Shown: piece after piece, positions 25,631 through 34,451 of the stretch | Position numbering within the stretch: the first letter of the stretch is position 1 | How the letters are laid out: every line of letters begins with the position of its first letter | DNA from: an uncultured Candidatus Actinomarina sp. | GTDB lineage: Bacteria > Actinomycetota > Acidimicrobiia > Actinomarinales > Actinomarinaceae | Direction: 5' to 3' | Assembly (NCBI GenBank): GCA_902533795.1 | Contig: CACAND010000006.1 | Location: 1-49,930 of the forward strand | DNA: 49,930 nucleotides | Position numbers and translations under genes: made by a program | The notes under the pieces: generated by a model | The model's database searches: none | Told to the model about the DNA's origin: nothing | Seen by the model: the letters and a program-made list of their open reading frames with translations, nothing else

Positions 25631-25712
25631 GCCCGGATGGCGGAATTGGCAGACGCGCTGGACTCAAAATCCAGTATCTTCGGATGTGGGGGTTCGACTC
25701 CCCCTCCGGGTA
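25631..25712 (+). tRNA. tRNA-Leu(CAA)
   Basis: An 82-nt class II tRNA. The acceptor GCCCGGA pairs with TCCGGGT (first pair G-U), the D-arm is GCGGAATTGGCAGACGC, and the anticodon stem CTGGA/TCCAG encloses the loop CTCAAAA. The anticodon is CAA, decoding UUG. A long variable arm (ATCTTCGGAT) and the T-loop TTCGACT follow. The discriminator is A and no CCA is encoded. It is divergent from polA and followed after 40 bases by a small secreted-type protein gene. Confidence 0.96.
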
Positions 25713-25752
25713 CATTTTAAAAACTAAAATATTCAATGGTTAATAATGTAGT

Positions 25753-26127
25753 GTGAAGAAAATACCAATATTTAGTGTCATAGTTTTTATAATTTTGAGC
25801 ATTTCATATATCGTTTATCAAAATTTATCTAGTGAATCATACGGAAGCGAATTTGTTAAACAAATAAGAATTGCAGATGCAGAAAATACTCTTCAAAATA
25901 TATCAGATAACTCCGTAGTAAATATTGGTAAAAATATATGCCTATCATCTTCTAAATGGAGTAACGTAGACATTTCAGAAAATCTTATAAGGGTAGAGTT
26001 GCTAAATAACCAAATTGAAGTTCGGGAAGACAACAGGATAATTCCAATTCTTAGATTTCAATCTGTATACGAATTATGTCCGGAAAATATTCCATACCTT
26101 GAAAAGATTTTCACAGTAAATGAATAG
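25753..26127 (+). CDS. Hypothetical protein with N-terminal membrane anchor
   Basis: 124 aa from a GTG. A basic MKK and a hydrophobic helix (residues ~5-22) form a signal anchor, followed by an exported domain of about 100 residues with two cysteines (in KNICLSSSKW and YELCPENIPYL). The Cys pair, one early and one in a C-terminal C-P context, loosely recalls actinobacterial DUF732 proteins, but I do not consider that established. TAATAA begins 12 bases before the GTG, so a leaderless start is possible. It overlaps the YczE-like gene by 8 bases. Confidence 0.65.
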   Translation: MKKIPIFSVIVFIILSISYIVYQNLSSESYGSEFVKQIRIADAENTLQNISDNSVVNIGKNICLSSSKWSNVDISENLIRVELLNNQIEVREDNRIIPILRFQSVYELCPENIPYLEKIFTVNE

Positions 26128-26719
26128 AAAAATAATTCAAAGATTACCCCAGTGTTTTTTTGGATTATTCTTATGTGGTTTTGGACTAGCTTTTACAATT
26201 GAAGCAAAACTTGGACTTAATCCTTGGGATGTGTTTCATGATGGCTTCAGCAAACTAATTAATGTACGGATTGGATTTGCAGGGGTCATAACAGGTTTTA
26301 TAGTTTTACTTGGCTGGATCCCACTAAAACAAAAACCTTTTTTAGGAACAATTTTAAATATTCTAACAATTGGTAATGTTCTTGATCTAACTATGTACTT
26401 TATTCCAACCCCTGAATCAATAATCATGAGACACGGATATTTGTACTTTGGAACAGTTCTTTTTGCAATGGGTGTAGGCATATATATTGGGTCAGGTCTA
26501 GGGCCTGGACCTCGAGATGGAATTATGACTGGTATTGCAAAAAGAGGTCCAAGTGTCAGGGTGACTAGGATAGCTATAGACTTTACAGCCTTTGTAAGTG
26601 GAGTATTACTTGGAGGATCGTATGGATATGGAACAATTTTCATGGTTATTATCGTTGGACCAATTGTACAATTTTCGCTTAAAAGATATGATAAAGGAGC
26701 TATTTTTTCTTTAAAGTAA
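26120..26719 (+). CDS. YczE/YitT-like integral membrane protein
   Basis: A 199-aa protein with about five membrane helices. Motifs typical of the YczE family are FGLAFTIEAKLGLNPWDVFHDG (split here as FTIEAKLGLNPWDVF near residues 25-39) and a second copy-like segment, YIGSGLGPGPRDGIMTGIA near residues 121-139. Both pair a small-residue loop with a [PG]-x-D. Members are uncharacterised transporters or regulators of secondary metabolism. It is coupled to the preceding anchored protein, and its 3' end overlaps the opposing zinc-ribbon gene by 20 bases, the longest convergent overlap in the window. Confidence 0.82.
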   Translation: MNRKIIQRLPQCFFGLFLCGFGLAFTIEAKLGLNPWDVFHDGFSKLINVRIGFAGVITGFIVLLGWIPLKQKPFLGTILNILTIGNVLDLTMYFIPTPESIIMRHGYLYFGTVLFAMGVGIYIGSGLGPGPRDGIMTGIAKRGPSVRVTRIAIDFTAFVSGVLLGGSYGYGTIFMVIIVGPIVQFSLKRYDKGAIFSLK

Positions 26720-27005
26720 CTCTTGTCTGTAAATTAACCTCGGCATTATTTTTTTTAATTAAACGATTTTCGAAATATATCATCCTAGATATTGAAGAAA
26801 CTATTTCAAATTTATTTGATTTTTTTGGTGAAACAATATCTTTTACAAAATACCATTCATTATTTATTGAATCTAGAACATACTCATCAACTTTTTTTAT
26901 CTGATTTTTATTTTTAAATTTAATTTTACATTTTTGCGAACACAACAAATAGGTATCTGAACGATTTATATTTAATATTCTTCCACAATATTGACAACGT
27001 AGCAT
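26700..27005 (-). CDS. Hypothetical protein with N-terminal zinc ribbon
   Basis: A 101-aa lysine-rich protein. The N-terminus carries C4-x2-C7 and, after 14 residues, C22-x3-C26 (MLRCQYCGRIL and YLLCSQKCKIKF), which would bind one zinc. The remainder is predicted beta-rich (YVLDSINNEWYFVKDIVSP) and basic, consistent with nucleic-acid binding, but no family is recognised. It is the last gene of the nth-ccdA-ygfZ-like unit, 3 bases after the ygfZ-like stop. Confidence 0.65.
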   Translation of the reverse strand: MLRCQYCGRILNINRSDTYLLCSQKCKIKFKNKNQIKKVDEYVLDSINNEWYFVKDIVSPKKSNKFEIVSSISRMIYFENRLIKKNNAEVNLQTRVTLKKK

Positions 27006-27008
27006 TTA

Positions 27009-27575
27009 TTAAATCTTAGACATTTCTTGTATACCCTTCTCATTAGTAATAAGAACTCTTCTAGGATTACCACGATATTTTATTCTTGATGCTTGTTCTT
27101 GCCCTAAAAAACAACCCTTTTCAAAATCAACAAAATAATCCAACCATTTTGTTTCATTAGGAAGAAGGCCCTCATTTATAATTGTTCTTGATGGTATCTC
27201 ATTGATAATTTCATAATTTTCCCATGAAACTCCATCTTCAGATATTTCATCAACTATTTTAATTTCACCAGTTAAAATATTTGCAATCAATGAGTGATTG
27301 ATTGTTGTTATTAAAAACTCACACTCAACTCGTATTGCATATTTCATTAAACTGTTTAATATTTTTTGAAGTTCGTTACTTTCTTGATAAATCAAGATTT
27401 CTTTATTCATTATGTGAGTAAAAAACCAATGATTTATCTTGCCGTCAGGTCTAAGTAAATATGAGGGCTTCAATTTTTCATTATCTAAGTTGTTAGATAT
27501 TAAAGAATCAACAAATGACAACGCATCATTCCCTTTTATCTTTAAACATTTTTGGATATTCAACATATTTGACAT
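27009..27575 (-). CDS. ygfZ: YgfZ/GcvT-type folate-binding protein (short)
   Basis: 188 aa from the ATG at 27575; a GTG 21 bases earlier, inside ccdA, is possible. The C-terminal KGCFLGQEQASRIKYRG is the YgfZ signature (K-G-C-[YF]-x-G-Q-E), whose cysteine is important in E. coli YgfZ. The N-terminal half has the GcvT-like strand IKGNDALSFVDSLISN and RPDGKINHWFF. YgfZ supports maturation and repair of certain Fe-S enzymes using tetrahydrofolate. The protein is well below the usual 280-340 aa, lacking most of the C-terminal barrel. Confidence 0.85.
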   Translation of the reverse strand: MSNMLNIQKCLKIKGNDALSFVDSLISNNLDNEKLKPSYLLRPDGKINHWFFTHIMNKEILIYQESNELQKILNSLMKYAIRVECEFLITTINHSLIANILTGEIKIVDEISEDGVSWENYEIINEIPSRTIINEGLLPNETKWLDYFVDFEKGCFLGQEQASRIKYRGNPRRVLITNEKGIQEMSKI

Positions 27576-27577
27576 AT

Positions 27578-28285
27578 CTAAATTGTACTCAGCCACTCAA
27601 GATTTAGAAGAACGAACAATTCCTGAAAAAATGATGCTAAAACATACATTCTGTCTGTAAAAATAAGTACCCCAATAGCAATTAATGTGGATCCTGAAAG
27701 CAAAGATGAATACTTTTGGAATAAAGTAAATATCTTTGATTTTAAATTTATCTTGGAAGAAAAAATAGGCATCAATATAAATGGGATTGCTAATCCTATT
27801 GAGTAGAAAACCAACAAGGTTACTCCTTCTCTAATTGTACTTGTACTTGATGAAAGAGTTAGAAGTGCACCGAGTACAGGCCCAATACAAGGAGTAAATC
27901 CAAAACCAAAAGTAAGACCTAATATAAAATTTCTGAAAAGATTAAAATTCCTTACATCAATAAAATTTGAACTATAAAAATACTTTTTATTGAGATTTGG
28001 GAACAATAAAATTAAACCAAACAATACAATAATTATTCCACTAGCCCTAGATAAAGATTCAGAATTTCTACTAAAAAAAGAGCCTATATTTGTTGCAATA
28101 GCAGCCAAGGATATAAATACTATTGAGAACCCTAGACTAAATTGTATTGACCCAAATAATCTTACTTTGATGTCCTTTTCTGATTCAGAAAAAATTGCAA
28201 GATAACCAGGCACTAATGGTAAAACACAGGGTGATATGAAAGATAGAATTCCAAACAAAAAAGCTATAAAGAAATTTACTTCCAT
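27578..28285 (-). CDS. ccdA: CcdA-family cytochrome c biogenesis/thiol transporter
   Basis: A 235-aa protein with six hydrophobic helices. The two redox cysteines lie in FISPCVLPLVPGYL (C20) and FGFTPCIGPVLGALL, the mirrored P-C motifs of CcdA/DsbD-beta. It moves electrons from cytoplasmic thioredoxin across the membrane to extracytoplasmic thiol proteins. The usual actinobacterial partners (ResA, ResB, ResC) are not adjacent, so its recipient is unclear. It starts directly after the nth stop and is followed by the ygfZ-like gene. Confidence 0.93.
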   Translation of the reverse strand: MEVNFFIAFLFGILSFISPCVLPLVPGYLAIFSESEKDIKVRLFGSIQFSLGFSIVFISLAAIATNIGSFFSRNSESLSRASGIIIVLFGLILLFPNLNKKYFYSSNFIDVRNFNLFRNFILGLTFGFGFTPCIGPVLGALLTLSSSTSTIREGVTLLVFYSIGLAIPFILMPIFSSKINLKSKIFTLFQKYSSLLSGSTLIAIGVLIFTDRMYVLASFFQELFVLLNLEWLSTI

Positions 28286-28918
28286 TTATTTCATATCCTT
28301 ACGACCATACTTACTACATATTGGGCACAAATCTCTTATATGTGAAATAGCAGGACAATATTCTCTTCCAAAAAAAATAATTTGAAGGTGTAATTTATTC
28401 CATGATTTTTCAGGAAAAAGTCTTTTTAGGTCTTTTTCTGTTTGCTCAACACTTTTCCTATTAGATAAACCCCATCTCCATGCCAATCGATGAATATGAG
28501 TATCAACTGGAAACGTTTGAACACCAAAAGCTTGACCCATTACGACCGAGGCACTTTTATGACCAATACCAGGTAATGACTCAAGATCTTCAAAATTTTT
28601 TGGAACTTTTGAATTATATTTTTTTACAAGAATCTTTGATAAATTTGATATTGCCTTTGATTTTTGTGGTGATAGACCGCAAGGTTTAACAATTCTTCTA
28701 ATAGTGCGAACATCAATTTTTGACATGTCTTTTGGATTGTCTGCAAGACTGAATAATTCTGGCGTTACTTCATTTACTTTTTTATCAGTGCATCTTGCAG
28801 ATAGTAAAACTGAAACTAATAATGTGTAAGGATCTTTGTGATTTAGAGGTTTTGAGGGATCTGGATAGAGATCATCTAAAATCTTATGAATTTTTTTTAC
28901 CTTATCTTGTTTTTTCAT
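28286..28918 (-). CDS. nth: Endonuclease III
   Basis: A 210-aa DNA glycosylase/AP lyase for oxidised pyrimidines. The helix-hairpin-helix LPGIGHKSASVVMGQAFG carries the catalytic K121, and the second catalytic residue is D139 in FPVDTHIHRLAWR. The C-terminal Fe-S loop is altered: C188-x9-C198-x2-C201 and no fourth cysteine, where E. coli has C-x6-C-x2-C-x5-C. The cluster is either absent or held in a non-standard way. TAAAAT sits six bases before the ATG. It is the first gene of the nth-ccdA-ygfZ-zinc ribbon unit. Confidence 0.95.
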   Translation of the reverse strand: MKKQDKVKKIHKILDDLYPDPSKPLNHKDPYTLLVSVLLSARCTDKKVNEVTPELFSLADNPKDMSKIDVRTIRRIVKPCGLSPQKSKAISNLSKILVKKYNSKVPKNFEDLESLPGIGHKSASVVMGQAFGVQTFPVDTHIHRLAWRWGLSNRKSVEQTEKDLKRLFPEKSWNKLHLQIIFFGREYCPAISHIRDLCPICSKYGRKDMK

Positions 28919-28924
28919 ATCATT

Positions 28925-28930
28925 ATTTTA
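28925..28930 (-). promoter_or_regulatory. -10 box for nth (leaderless)
   Basis: TAAAAT (inside TATAAAAT) on the minus strand is followed by exactly six bases and the ATG at 28918. The predicted transcript has no leader. It lies in the 40-bp spacer shared with the divergent EamA gene. Confidence 0.5.
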
Positions 28931-28958
28931 TACAAGATATTAATGTTCACTTATTCAG

Positions 28959-29786
28959 ATGATTTTAAAAGATAAAAAACGTGCAATTGTTGCTCTTGTT
29001 ACATCAGCTTTACTTTTTGGTTCAACTTTTGCAGTTGTAAAAGATCTAATATCAGATATAACACCAGTAAATATTGTTTTTTTAAGATATCTTTTAGCTG
29101 CACTACTTTTTTTAATTACTGGTGGTATACCTGAAAAAGAATATCTAAAACCTGGTTTGTTGATGGGTTTGTTCTTGTGGGTTGGTTATATCACACAAAC
29201 GATAGGCCTTGAAACAACTTCGACAATAAATTCAGGAGTAGTAACTGGATTTTATATTGTATTAACTCCAATATTTTCCAAGTATATAAACAAAAACTTA
29301 ATCCAAAAAAGGAACATTATAGGATCAATCGCAGGATTTGCTGGCATTTTGTTGATAGCACTGAATGATCTCGATCAATTATTTGGAAATCTATTCACAT
29401 TAATTTGTGCTACTGCATATGCGTTACACATAGTTATGGTCGAAAAATATGTAAAAGATTTAAATATTTCAAAATTAATGTTTGTGCAATCAGCCGTTGG
29501 AAGTATTTTGTGTATTCCTTTTATAAATTATGAGAATTTAAATATAAGTTACAAATTCTTTGTACCAATCTTTTTTCTGGGATTTGTTGTAAATTTTTGT
29601 GCTTTTTACCTACAGCTATATGGTCAAAAATTTATAAATGCTTCAACAGCATCACTCCTGTTCGGTTTAGAGGGAGTATTTGCACTACTGATAGGTGTAT
29701 TTTTTGTTGGAGAAGTATTAAATTTATTAAATTGGGCAGGAGTAGTTTTAATGTTAGTGGCGATATTTTATGTTGTTAAAGAATAG
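28959..29786 (+). CDS. EamA/DMT-superfamily transporter
   Basis: A 275-aa protein with ten hydrophobic helices in two EamA repeats. The first has LLFGSTFAVVKDLI and VFLRYLLAALLF. The second has the matching YALHIVMVEKYVK and FVVNFCAFYLQLYGQKF. These proteins export metabolites such as amino acids or nucleobases, but the substrate cannot be inferred. It is monocistronic, divergent from nth, and overlaps the opposing small membrane gene by 11 bases at the 3' end. An earlier out-of-frame ATG at 28943 ends after ten codons. Confidence 0.9.
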   Translation: MILKDKKRAIVALVTSALLFGSTFAVVKDLISDITPVNIVFLRYLLAALLFLITGGIPEKEYLKPGLLMGLFLWVGYITQTIGLETTSTINSGVVTGFYIVLTPIFSKYINKNLIQKRNIIGSIAGFAGILLIALNDLDQLFGNLFTLICATAYALHIVMVEKYVKDLNISKLMFVQSAVGSILCIPFINYENLNISYKFFVPIFFLGFVVNFCAFYLQLYGQKFINASTASLLFGLEGVFALLIGVFFVGEVLNLLNWAGVVLMLVAIFYVVKE

Positions 29787-30039
29787 TTTCCTCTTTATTA
29801 ATACTGTTTAGATATTTCATAATTATTCTTAAAACAGCTACAAGAAAGAAAAAAGTAATTATTAAAATGATTAAGATTCTGGGTCCCTCTATGAATGGTA
29901 TTTCACATGCAATTAGGTCATTACATAAACCAAATCCGTCTCCACCATTTGATAAATTAAAAATAATCAATAAAGGGTAAGCGAGAATTACAACTAGTGA
30001 AACTAAAATTAAAAAAACTACTAATCTTAATAAAAACAT
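29776..30039 (-). CDS. 87-aa two-helix membrane protein
   Basis: Two hydrophobic helices (about residues 4-26 and 52-74) flank an extracytoplasmic loop containing two cysteines (LCNDLIACEIPFIEGP) that could form a disulfide. The tail is basic. I recognise no family. It is divergent from thyX across 29 bases, with TAAAAT nine bases before its ATG. Confidence 0.6.
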   Translation of the reverse strand: MFLLRLVVFLILVSLVVILAYPLLIIFNLSNGGDGFGLCNDLIACEIPFIEGPRILIILIITFFFLVAVLRIIMKYLNSINKEETIL

Positions 30040-30048
30040 TATGAAATT

Positions 30049-30054
30049 ATTTTA
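30049..30054 (-). promoter_or_regulatory. Candidate -10 box for the 87-aa membrane protein gene
   Basis: TAAAAT on the minus strand, nine bases before the ATG at 30039. It overlaps a TAATAT on the plus strand (30053-30058) that could be the thyX -10, so the two genes may compete for polymerase in a 29-base spacer. Confidence 0.35.
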
Positions 30055-30068
30055 ATATATATCTTGAA

Positions 30069-30731
30069 ATGAAAGTAAAACTTATAAGCTATTCTAAACC
30101 GACTGATTCTATTAGTAATGATGGTATTGATAATGCACAGGAATTAGTTGCATTTTGTGCAAGAGTTTCCAATCCTTCGAACCAATTAAATACTGAAACT
30201 AGTGAAAAATTAATTAACTATCTTATTAAAAATGCTCACTGGTCTCCTCTTGAAATGGTTAGTGCATGTTTAGAAATTGAAACTACAAGAGATATTGCTA
30301 GACAAATTCTTAGACATAGATCTTTTAGTTTTCAAGAATTTAGTCAGCGATACGCAAACCCAGTAGAGGACTTAGAATTTGTCATTCGAGAGGCTAGATT
30401 GCAAGACCCAAAAAATAGACAAAACTCTATTAGTACAGATAATGAAAAAATTATTGAAGAATGGGAACAAATGCAGTCTAAAGTTATAGACAAAGCAACA
30501 GAAGTTTATAATTGGGCTATTGAAAATGGTATAGCTAAAGAACAAGCTAGATCTGTATTACCTGAAGGAAACACTGTTAGTAGAATTTATATGAATGGAA
30601 CTTTAAGAAGTTGGATACATTATATTCAACTTAGGGAAGAAAATGGAACCCAGAAAGAACATATGGAGATAGCAAAAGCATGTGCAGAAGTTATCAACAA
30701 AATTTTTCCTATGGGAAAGAATTTATCTTAA
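30069..30731 (+). CDS. thyX: FAD-dependent thymidylate synthase ThyX
   Basis: A 220-aa flavoenzyme making dTMP from dUMP with methylene-tetrahydrofolate and NADPH. The ThyX signature RHR-x7-S is seen as RHRSFSFQEFSQRY (residues 82-95). NAHWSPLEMV supplies the flavin-binding histidine, and ARSVLPEGNTVSRIYMNGTLRSW contains the substrate-binding arginine region (given in two parts: ARSVLPEGNTV, NGTLRSW). Length is normal. It is a single gene whose stop shares the palindrome TTAA with the opposing 69-aa gene. Confidence 0.95.
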   Translation: MKVKLISYSKPTDSISNDGIDNAQELVAFCARVSNPSNQLNTETSEKLINYLIKNAHWSPLEMVSACLEIETTRDIARQILRHRSFSFQEFSQRYANPVEDLEFVIREARLQDPKNRQNSISTDNEKIIEEWEQMQSKVIDKATEVYNWAIENGIAKEQARSVLPEGNTVSRIYMNGTLRSWIHYIQLREENGTQKEHMEIAKACAEVINKIFPMGKNLS

Positions 30732-30937
30732 TTATCAAGCTTATATTTAAAAATTAAAAATTCATCAGTAACTTCAAACATTGAGTCTGAAATTATCATG
30801 TAATCTTGAAAGTCAAGTTCAGCTTGTTTCATGAACAACATTCTTTCATCACCTCCAACAGGTGGCATTGGTCTGTCTTTCACAGCTTCGGCTCTTTCTT
30901 TAAATCTTTTTTTAAATTCTTCTACATTAAAGGACAT
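30728..30937 (-). CDS. Conserved-looking 69-aa protein downstream of dnaE
   Basis: A small soluble acidic/basic protein. The first half is a charged helix (FKKRFKERAEAVKDR), then comes PMPPVGGDERMLFMKQAELDFQDYMIIS, an AE-rich helix (given here as PMPPVGGDERMLF and KQAELDFQDYMIIS). From memory, short actinobacterial proteins with a similar 'RAEAVK-PPV-G-ER-A-D' pattern exist, but I cannot name a family or function. It follows dnaE after 13 bases and is probably cotranscribed. Its stop codon overlaps that of thyX. Confidence 0.7.
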   Translation of the reverse strand: MSFNVEEFKKRFKERAEAVKDRPMPPVGGDERMLFMKQAELDFQDYMIISDSMFEVTDEFLIFKYKLDN

Positions 30938-30950
30938 AAGTAAATATTAG

Positions 30951-33900
30951 TTAATTTGTAAGTAAAGTATTAATCTCGTTTTTGAGTTGTTGAGTTTTTT
31001 TAATTTTTATTGATTTTAGTTCAAGAAGTTTTACACCCTCTGAAGAATTTACTTCTAGTTCAACTTTTGAATTTCCAGGATATTTTTGCAATAACTCTTT
31101 TAACATTATTAAATTTTGCCTATCTAGAGTCTCCTCCTCGACGGTTATTCTCATTGGAGTTGTATCCATATCGTTTAACATTTTTGACGGTTCTATTGTT
31201 ATAAGGTCTCTAGCTCTAATTATATTCTCAGCTCCTCCAACAAAGCTTCCAGTTACTTTTACATAATTTTCCCCATCAACATCATTATTAAATTTATCTA
31301 CAAGTTTATTAAAAAGTAACACGCCCACTGTTCCAGTTGTATCTTGCACATCAAATTGAATCCACGGATTGCCCTTTCTAGAAACTCTTTTTTGTACATT
31401 AGAAAATAAACCAGATATCACAACACTTATCTCTTCTTCATCTTCTGAACTTACTAATTCGATAATTGAATGTGATGATTCTGACCTCAAAACATCTCCA
31501 TATCCCTCCAAAGGATCTTCGCTTACAAAGAATCCCAACATCTCTCTTTCTCGATTCAAATATTCTTTTTTATCCCACTCAACATCTTGAATAATTGTTT
31601 TATTGATTCCATTATCGTCAAATTCAAATAACGAACCCTGAGCACTATTTTTGCTCGATTTTAATTCTTTAGCATCTTCAATTAGATCTATAATTTTCTC
31701 GTAGATACCTTTTCTTGGAAATCCAAATTTGTCAAAAGCACCACCCTGTACAAGTGCTTCTATTCCTCTTTTATTTAATGATCTTGAGTCCATTCTTGTC
31801 AAGAAATCTTGAATACTTTCATAATCTGAATTTTTTCTTTCTATGATTATTTTTTGCGCAGTTAAATCCCCAACATTGCGAATAGCGGATAAGCCAAACA
31901 AGATTTCACCATTATTTACTGAAAAATCTTCGGAGCTTAAATTTATATCTGGTGTATTGACCTTAACGCCCATTTCTCTTGCCTCAGATAGAAAGATAGC
32001 AGTTCTATCTTTATCTCTTTTTACAGCTGTTAAACATGCAGACAAATATTCAGCTGGATAATTAGATTTCAAAAAAGCAGTTTGATATGCCAACAATGCA
32101 TATGGGACTGAATGACTTTTATTGAACCCATAACCGGCAAAATATGCAATCTGATCAAAAAGTTCAATTGCAAATTGCTCTGAATAACCATTCTTTAATG
32201 CTCCATCAGTAAATTTATTTCTTTGTTGTTCCATAACTTTTGGGATTTTCTTACCCATGGCTTTTCTTAGATCATCTGCTTCATCTAACTCAAATCCAGA
32301 TATTCTTTGAGCTATTTGCATAACTTGTTCTTGATATAAAATTACACCATATGTTTCTTCTAAAATTACTTTCAAGTCATTATGAAGATATTCAATTTCC
32401 TTTCTGCCCGTAGCTCTCTCTGCGAATTCAGTGTGCATACCTGCCCCTAAAGGTCCAGGTCTAATCAAAGCAACTAAAGCAACAAGATCCTCGAATCTTT
32501 TAGGTTTTAAGTTTCTTGAAACTGATTGAGCTACTCGGCTTTCAAGCTGAAAAACGCCTGTCATTTTACCCTCAGCAAATAATTCATAAGTGGCTTTGTC
32601 TTTAAGATCAATCTCATCAATGTTTAAAGAATTGTCATTAATTAGCTCTAAAGCACGATCAATAATTGAAAGATTCCTGAGTCCAAGAAAATCCATTTTC
32701 AACAAACCAAGCTGTTCTACAGTATGCATTTCATATTGTGTAACTAGTTCTGCTCCATCTCCTTTTTGTTGAATAGGTAAAAATTTAGTTAACTTATCAG
32801 GAGATATTACAACTGCAGCTGCGTGAATACCATCTTGCCTCCTTAAGCCCTCCAGCCCACGGGCAATATCAATTATTTTTTTAACTTCTGTGTTTTCTTT
32901 ATATTGTTTTCTTAACTCTGAAGACGCTGAATAAAATTCTTTGCTATAACCACTTTGTGATATATCATCTTTATCAAGACACTCTCCCAAAGTTGCCGAA
33001 ATGCCTAGGATCATTGGTGGCATCAATTTAGCAACCTTGTCACCTGATGAGAATGGAAGTCCCAATACTCTAGCTGAATCTCTTATTGCTTGTTTGGCTT
33101 TTATAGTTGCAAATGTAACAATATGTGCAACTCTATCATTACCATATTTGTCAGAAACATAATCTATAACATCATTCCTATAACGTTCATCAAAATCCAT
33201 ATCTATATCAGGTAACTCTTTTCTTCCCTTGTTAAGAAAACGTTCAAACAGAAGACCATACTTTAATGGTTCAATACCAGTTATACCAAGGCAGTAAGAT
33301 ACTATAGATCCTGCAGCTGAGCCTCTTCCTGCACCTGTCCTTATTCCTTTTGATTTTGCATAATTGATTAAATCTCCAACAATCAAAAAATAAGATGCAA
33401 AACCCATTGTATTTATTACCTCGAGTTCATAATTAATTCTTTTTTCAAGTTCATCATTTAAATCACCATATAAAATTTTTGCTCCCTCAAAAACTTTATC
33501 CTTTAAGAATTCATCTGCATTTTGGGATTTATCTTCAATTGGAAAATCGGGTAAGTAGTATGCATCCTTTTTAAATTCGTAATGGACTCTATCAAGTATT
33601 TTTAATGTGTTGTTACATGCGTCTGGAAAATCGTTATTTGGAAACAATTTTCTCATGTCCTCAGAAGATTTTATAAAATAGCCACTGCCATCAAATTTAA
33701 ATCTACTCTCATCATCTATAGTTGCATTTGTTTGAACACATAGCAAGGCATCGTGAGCAGATGCATCGCTATCGTAGACGTAATGTGAATCATTTGTTGC
33801 AACTAATGGTGCTGATATTGCACGAGATATCTTTAATAAATCAGGAAGGATTTCTTCTTGTTGCTGTATACCATGCTTCATAATTTCAATGTAAAAGTTT

Positions 33901-34445
33901 TCTTTGCCGAATAAATTTTGATAGAAGTCTGCTTTTTCTAAAGCACGATCAAAACTTCTTTCTTGACCTTGGTTACCTTCTTCCCTTGAGGCATCAGGAG
34001 CTAGTAATTGAGCAATCTCTCCACCTAGACAACCTGACAATGCAATGATTCCGTTACTGTGTTCTTTTAAAAGGTCATAGTCAACTCTTGGTTTATAGTA
34101 GTAACCTTGTGTGTAAGCCTTGCTGGCTATTTCAACAAGATTCCAATAACCTTCTGTATTTTCAGCTAGAAGGGTTAAATGAAATCTTTTATTTTTATCT
34201 CTATCGGGTTTTTCAAATCTACTACCTTCAATCACATAAGCTTCGTAACCAATAATGGGTTTAAGTTCTTTTTTTATTGAAGAATTATAGAACTCAAGTG
34301 CTCCATATAAGTTACCATGATCTGTAATAGCTGCCCCAGGTTGACCAAGTTCTACAATGCGATTTAAAAAAGAATCAATTTTTGCAGCACCATCGAGCAT
34401 TGAATATTCTGTATGTGCATGAAGGTGAACAAATGAATTTTCCAT
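30951..34445 (-). CDS. dnaE: DNA polymerase III alpha subunit
   Basis: A 1164-aa replicative polymerase of DnaE1 type. The N-terminal PHP domain begins at residue 4 (FVHLHAHTEYSMLDGAA, AAITDHGNLYG) and retains the metal-binding histidines, so it may proofread as in mycobacterial DnaE1. The polymerase active site has GRGSAAGSIVSYCLGI and PDIDMDFDERYRNDV near residue 400. HhH (LTAQKIIIERK) and a C-terminal OB fold (VVISGLFSNVQKRVSRKGNPW) follow. TAAAAT lies six bases before the ATG. The 69-aa gene follows. Confidence 0.97.
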   Translation of the reverse strand: MENSFVHLHAHTEYSMLDGAAKIDSFLNRIVELGQPGAAITDHGNLYGALEFYNSSIKKELKPIIGYEAYVIEGSRFEKPDRDKNKRFHLTLLAENTEGYWNLVEIASKAYTQGYYYKPRVDYDLLKEHSNGIIALSGCLGGEIAQLLAPDASREEGNQGQERSFDRALEKADFYQNLFGKENFYIEIMKHGIQQQEEILPDLLKISRAISAPLVATNDSHYVYDSDASAHDALLCVQTNATIDDESRFKFDGSGYFIKSSEDMRKLFPNNDFPDACNNTLKILDRVHYEFKKDAYYLPDFPIEDKSQNADEFLKDKVFEGAKILYGDLNDELEKRINYELEVINTMGFASYFLIVGDLINYAKSKGIRTGAGRGSAAGSIVSYCLGITGIEPLKYGLLFERFLNKGRKELPDIDMDFDERYRNDVIDYVSDKYGNDRVAHIVTFATIKAKQAIRDSARVLGLPFSSGDKVAKLMPPMILGISATLGECLDKDDISQSGYSKEFYSASSELRKQYKENTEVKKIIDIARGLEGLRRQDGIHAAAVVISPDKLTKFLPIQQKGDGAELVTQYEMHTVEQLGLLKMDFLGLRNLSIIDRALELINDNSLNIDEIDLKDKATYELFAEGKMTGVFQLESRVAQSVSRNLKPKRFEDLVALVALIRPGPLGAGMHTEFAERATGRKEIEYLHNDLKVILEETYGVILYQEQVMQIAQRISGFELDEADDLRKAMGKKIPKVMEQQRNKFTDGALKNGYSEQFAIELFDQIAYFAGYGFNKSHSVPYALLAYQTAFLKSNYPAEYLSACLTAVKRDKDRTAIFLSEAREMGVKVNTPDINLSSEDFSVNNGEILFGLSAIRNVGDLTAQKIIIERKNSDYESIQDFLTRMDSRSLNKRGIEALVQGGAFDKFGFPRKGIYEKIIDLIEDAKELKSSKNSAQGSLFEFDDNGINKTIIQDVEWDKKEYLNREREMLGFFVSEDPLEGYGDVLRSESSHSIIELVSSEDEEEISVVISGLFSNVQKRVSRKGNPWIQFDVQDTTGTVGVLLFNKLVDKFNNDVDGENYVKVTGSFVGGAENIIRARDLITIEPSKMLNDMDTTPMRITVEEETLDRQNLIMLKELLQKYPGNSKVELEVNSSEGVKLLELKSIKIKKTQQLKNEINTLLTN

Positions 34446-34451
34446 AAATTT

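Noticed and set aside
26236-26643. 135-aa minus-strand frame antisense to the YczE-like gene
   Set aside because: Composition mirrors the membrane protein on the other strand. The plus-strand gene has clear family motifs.
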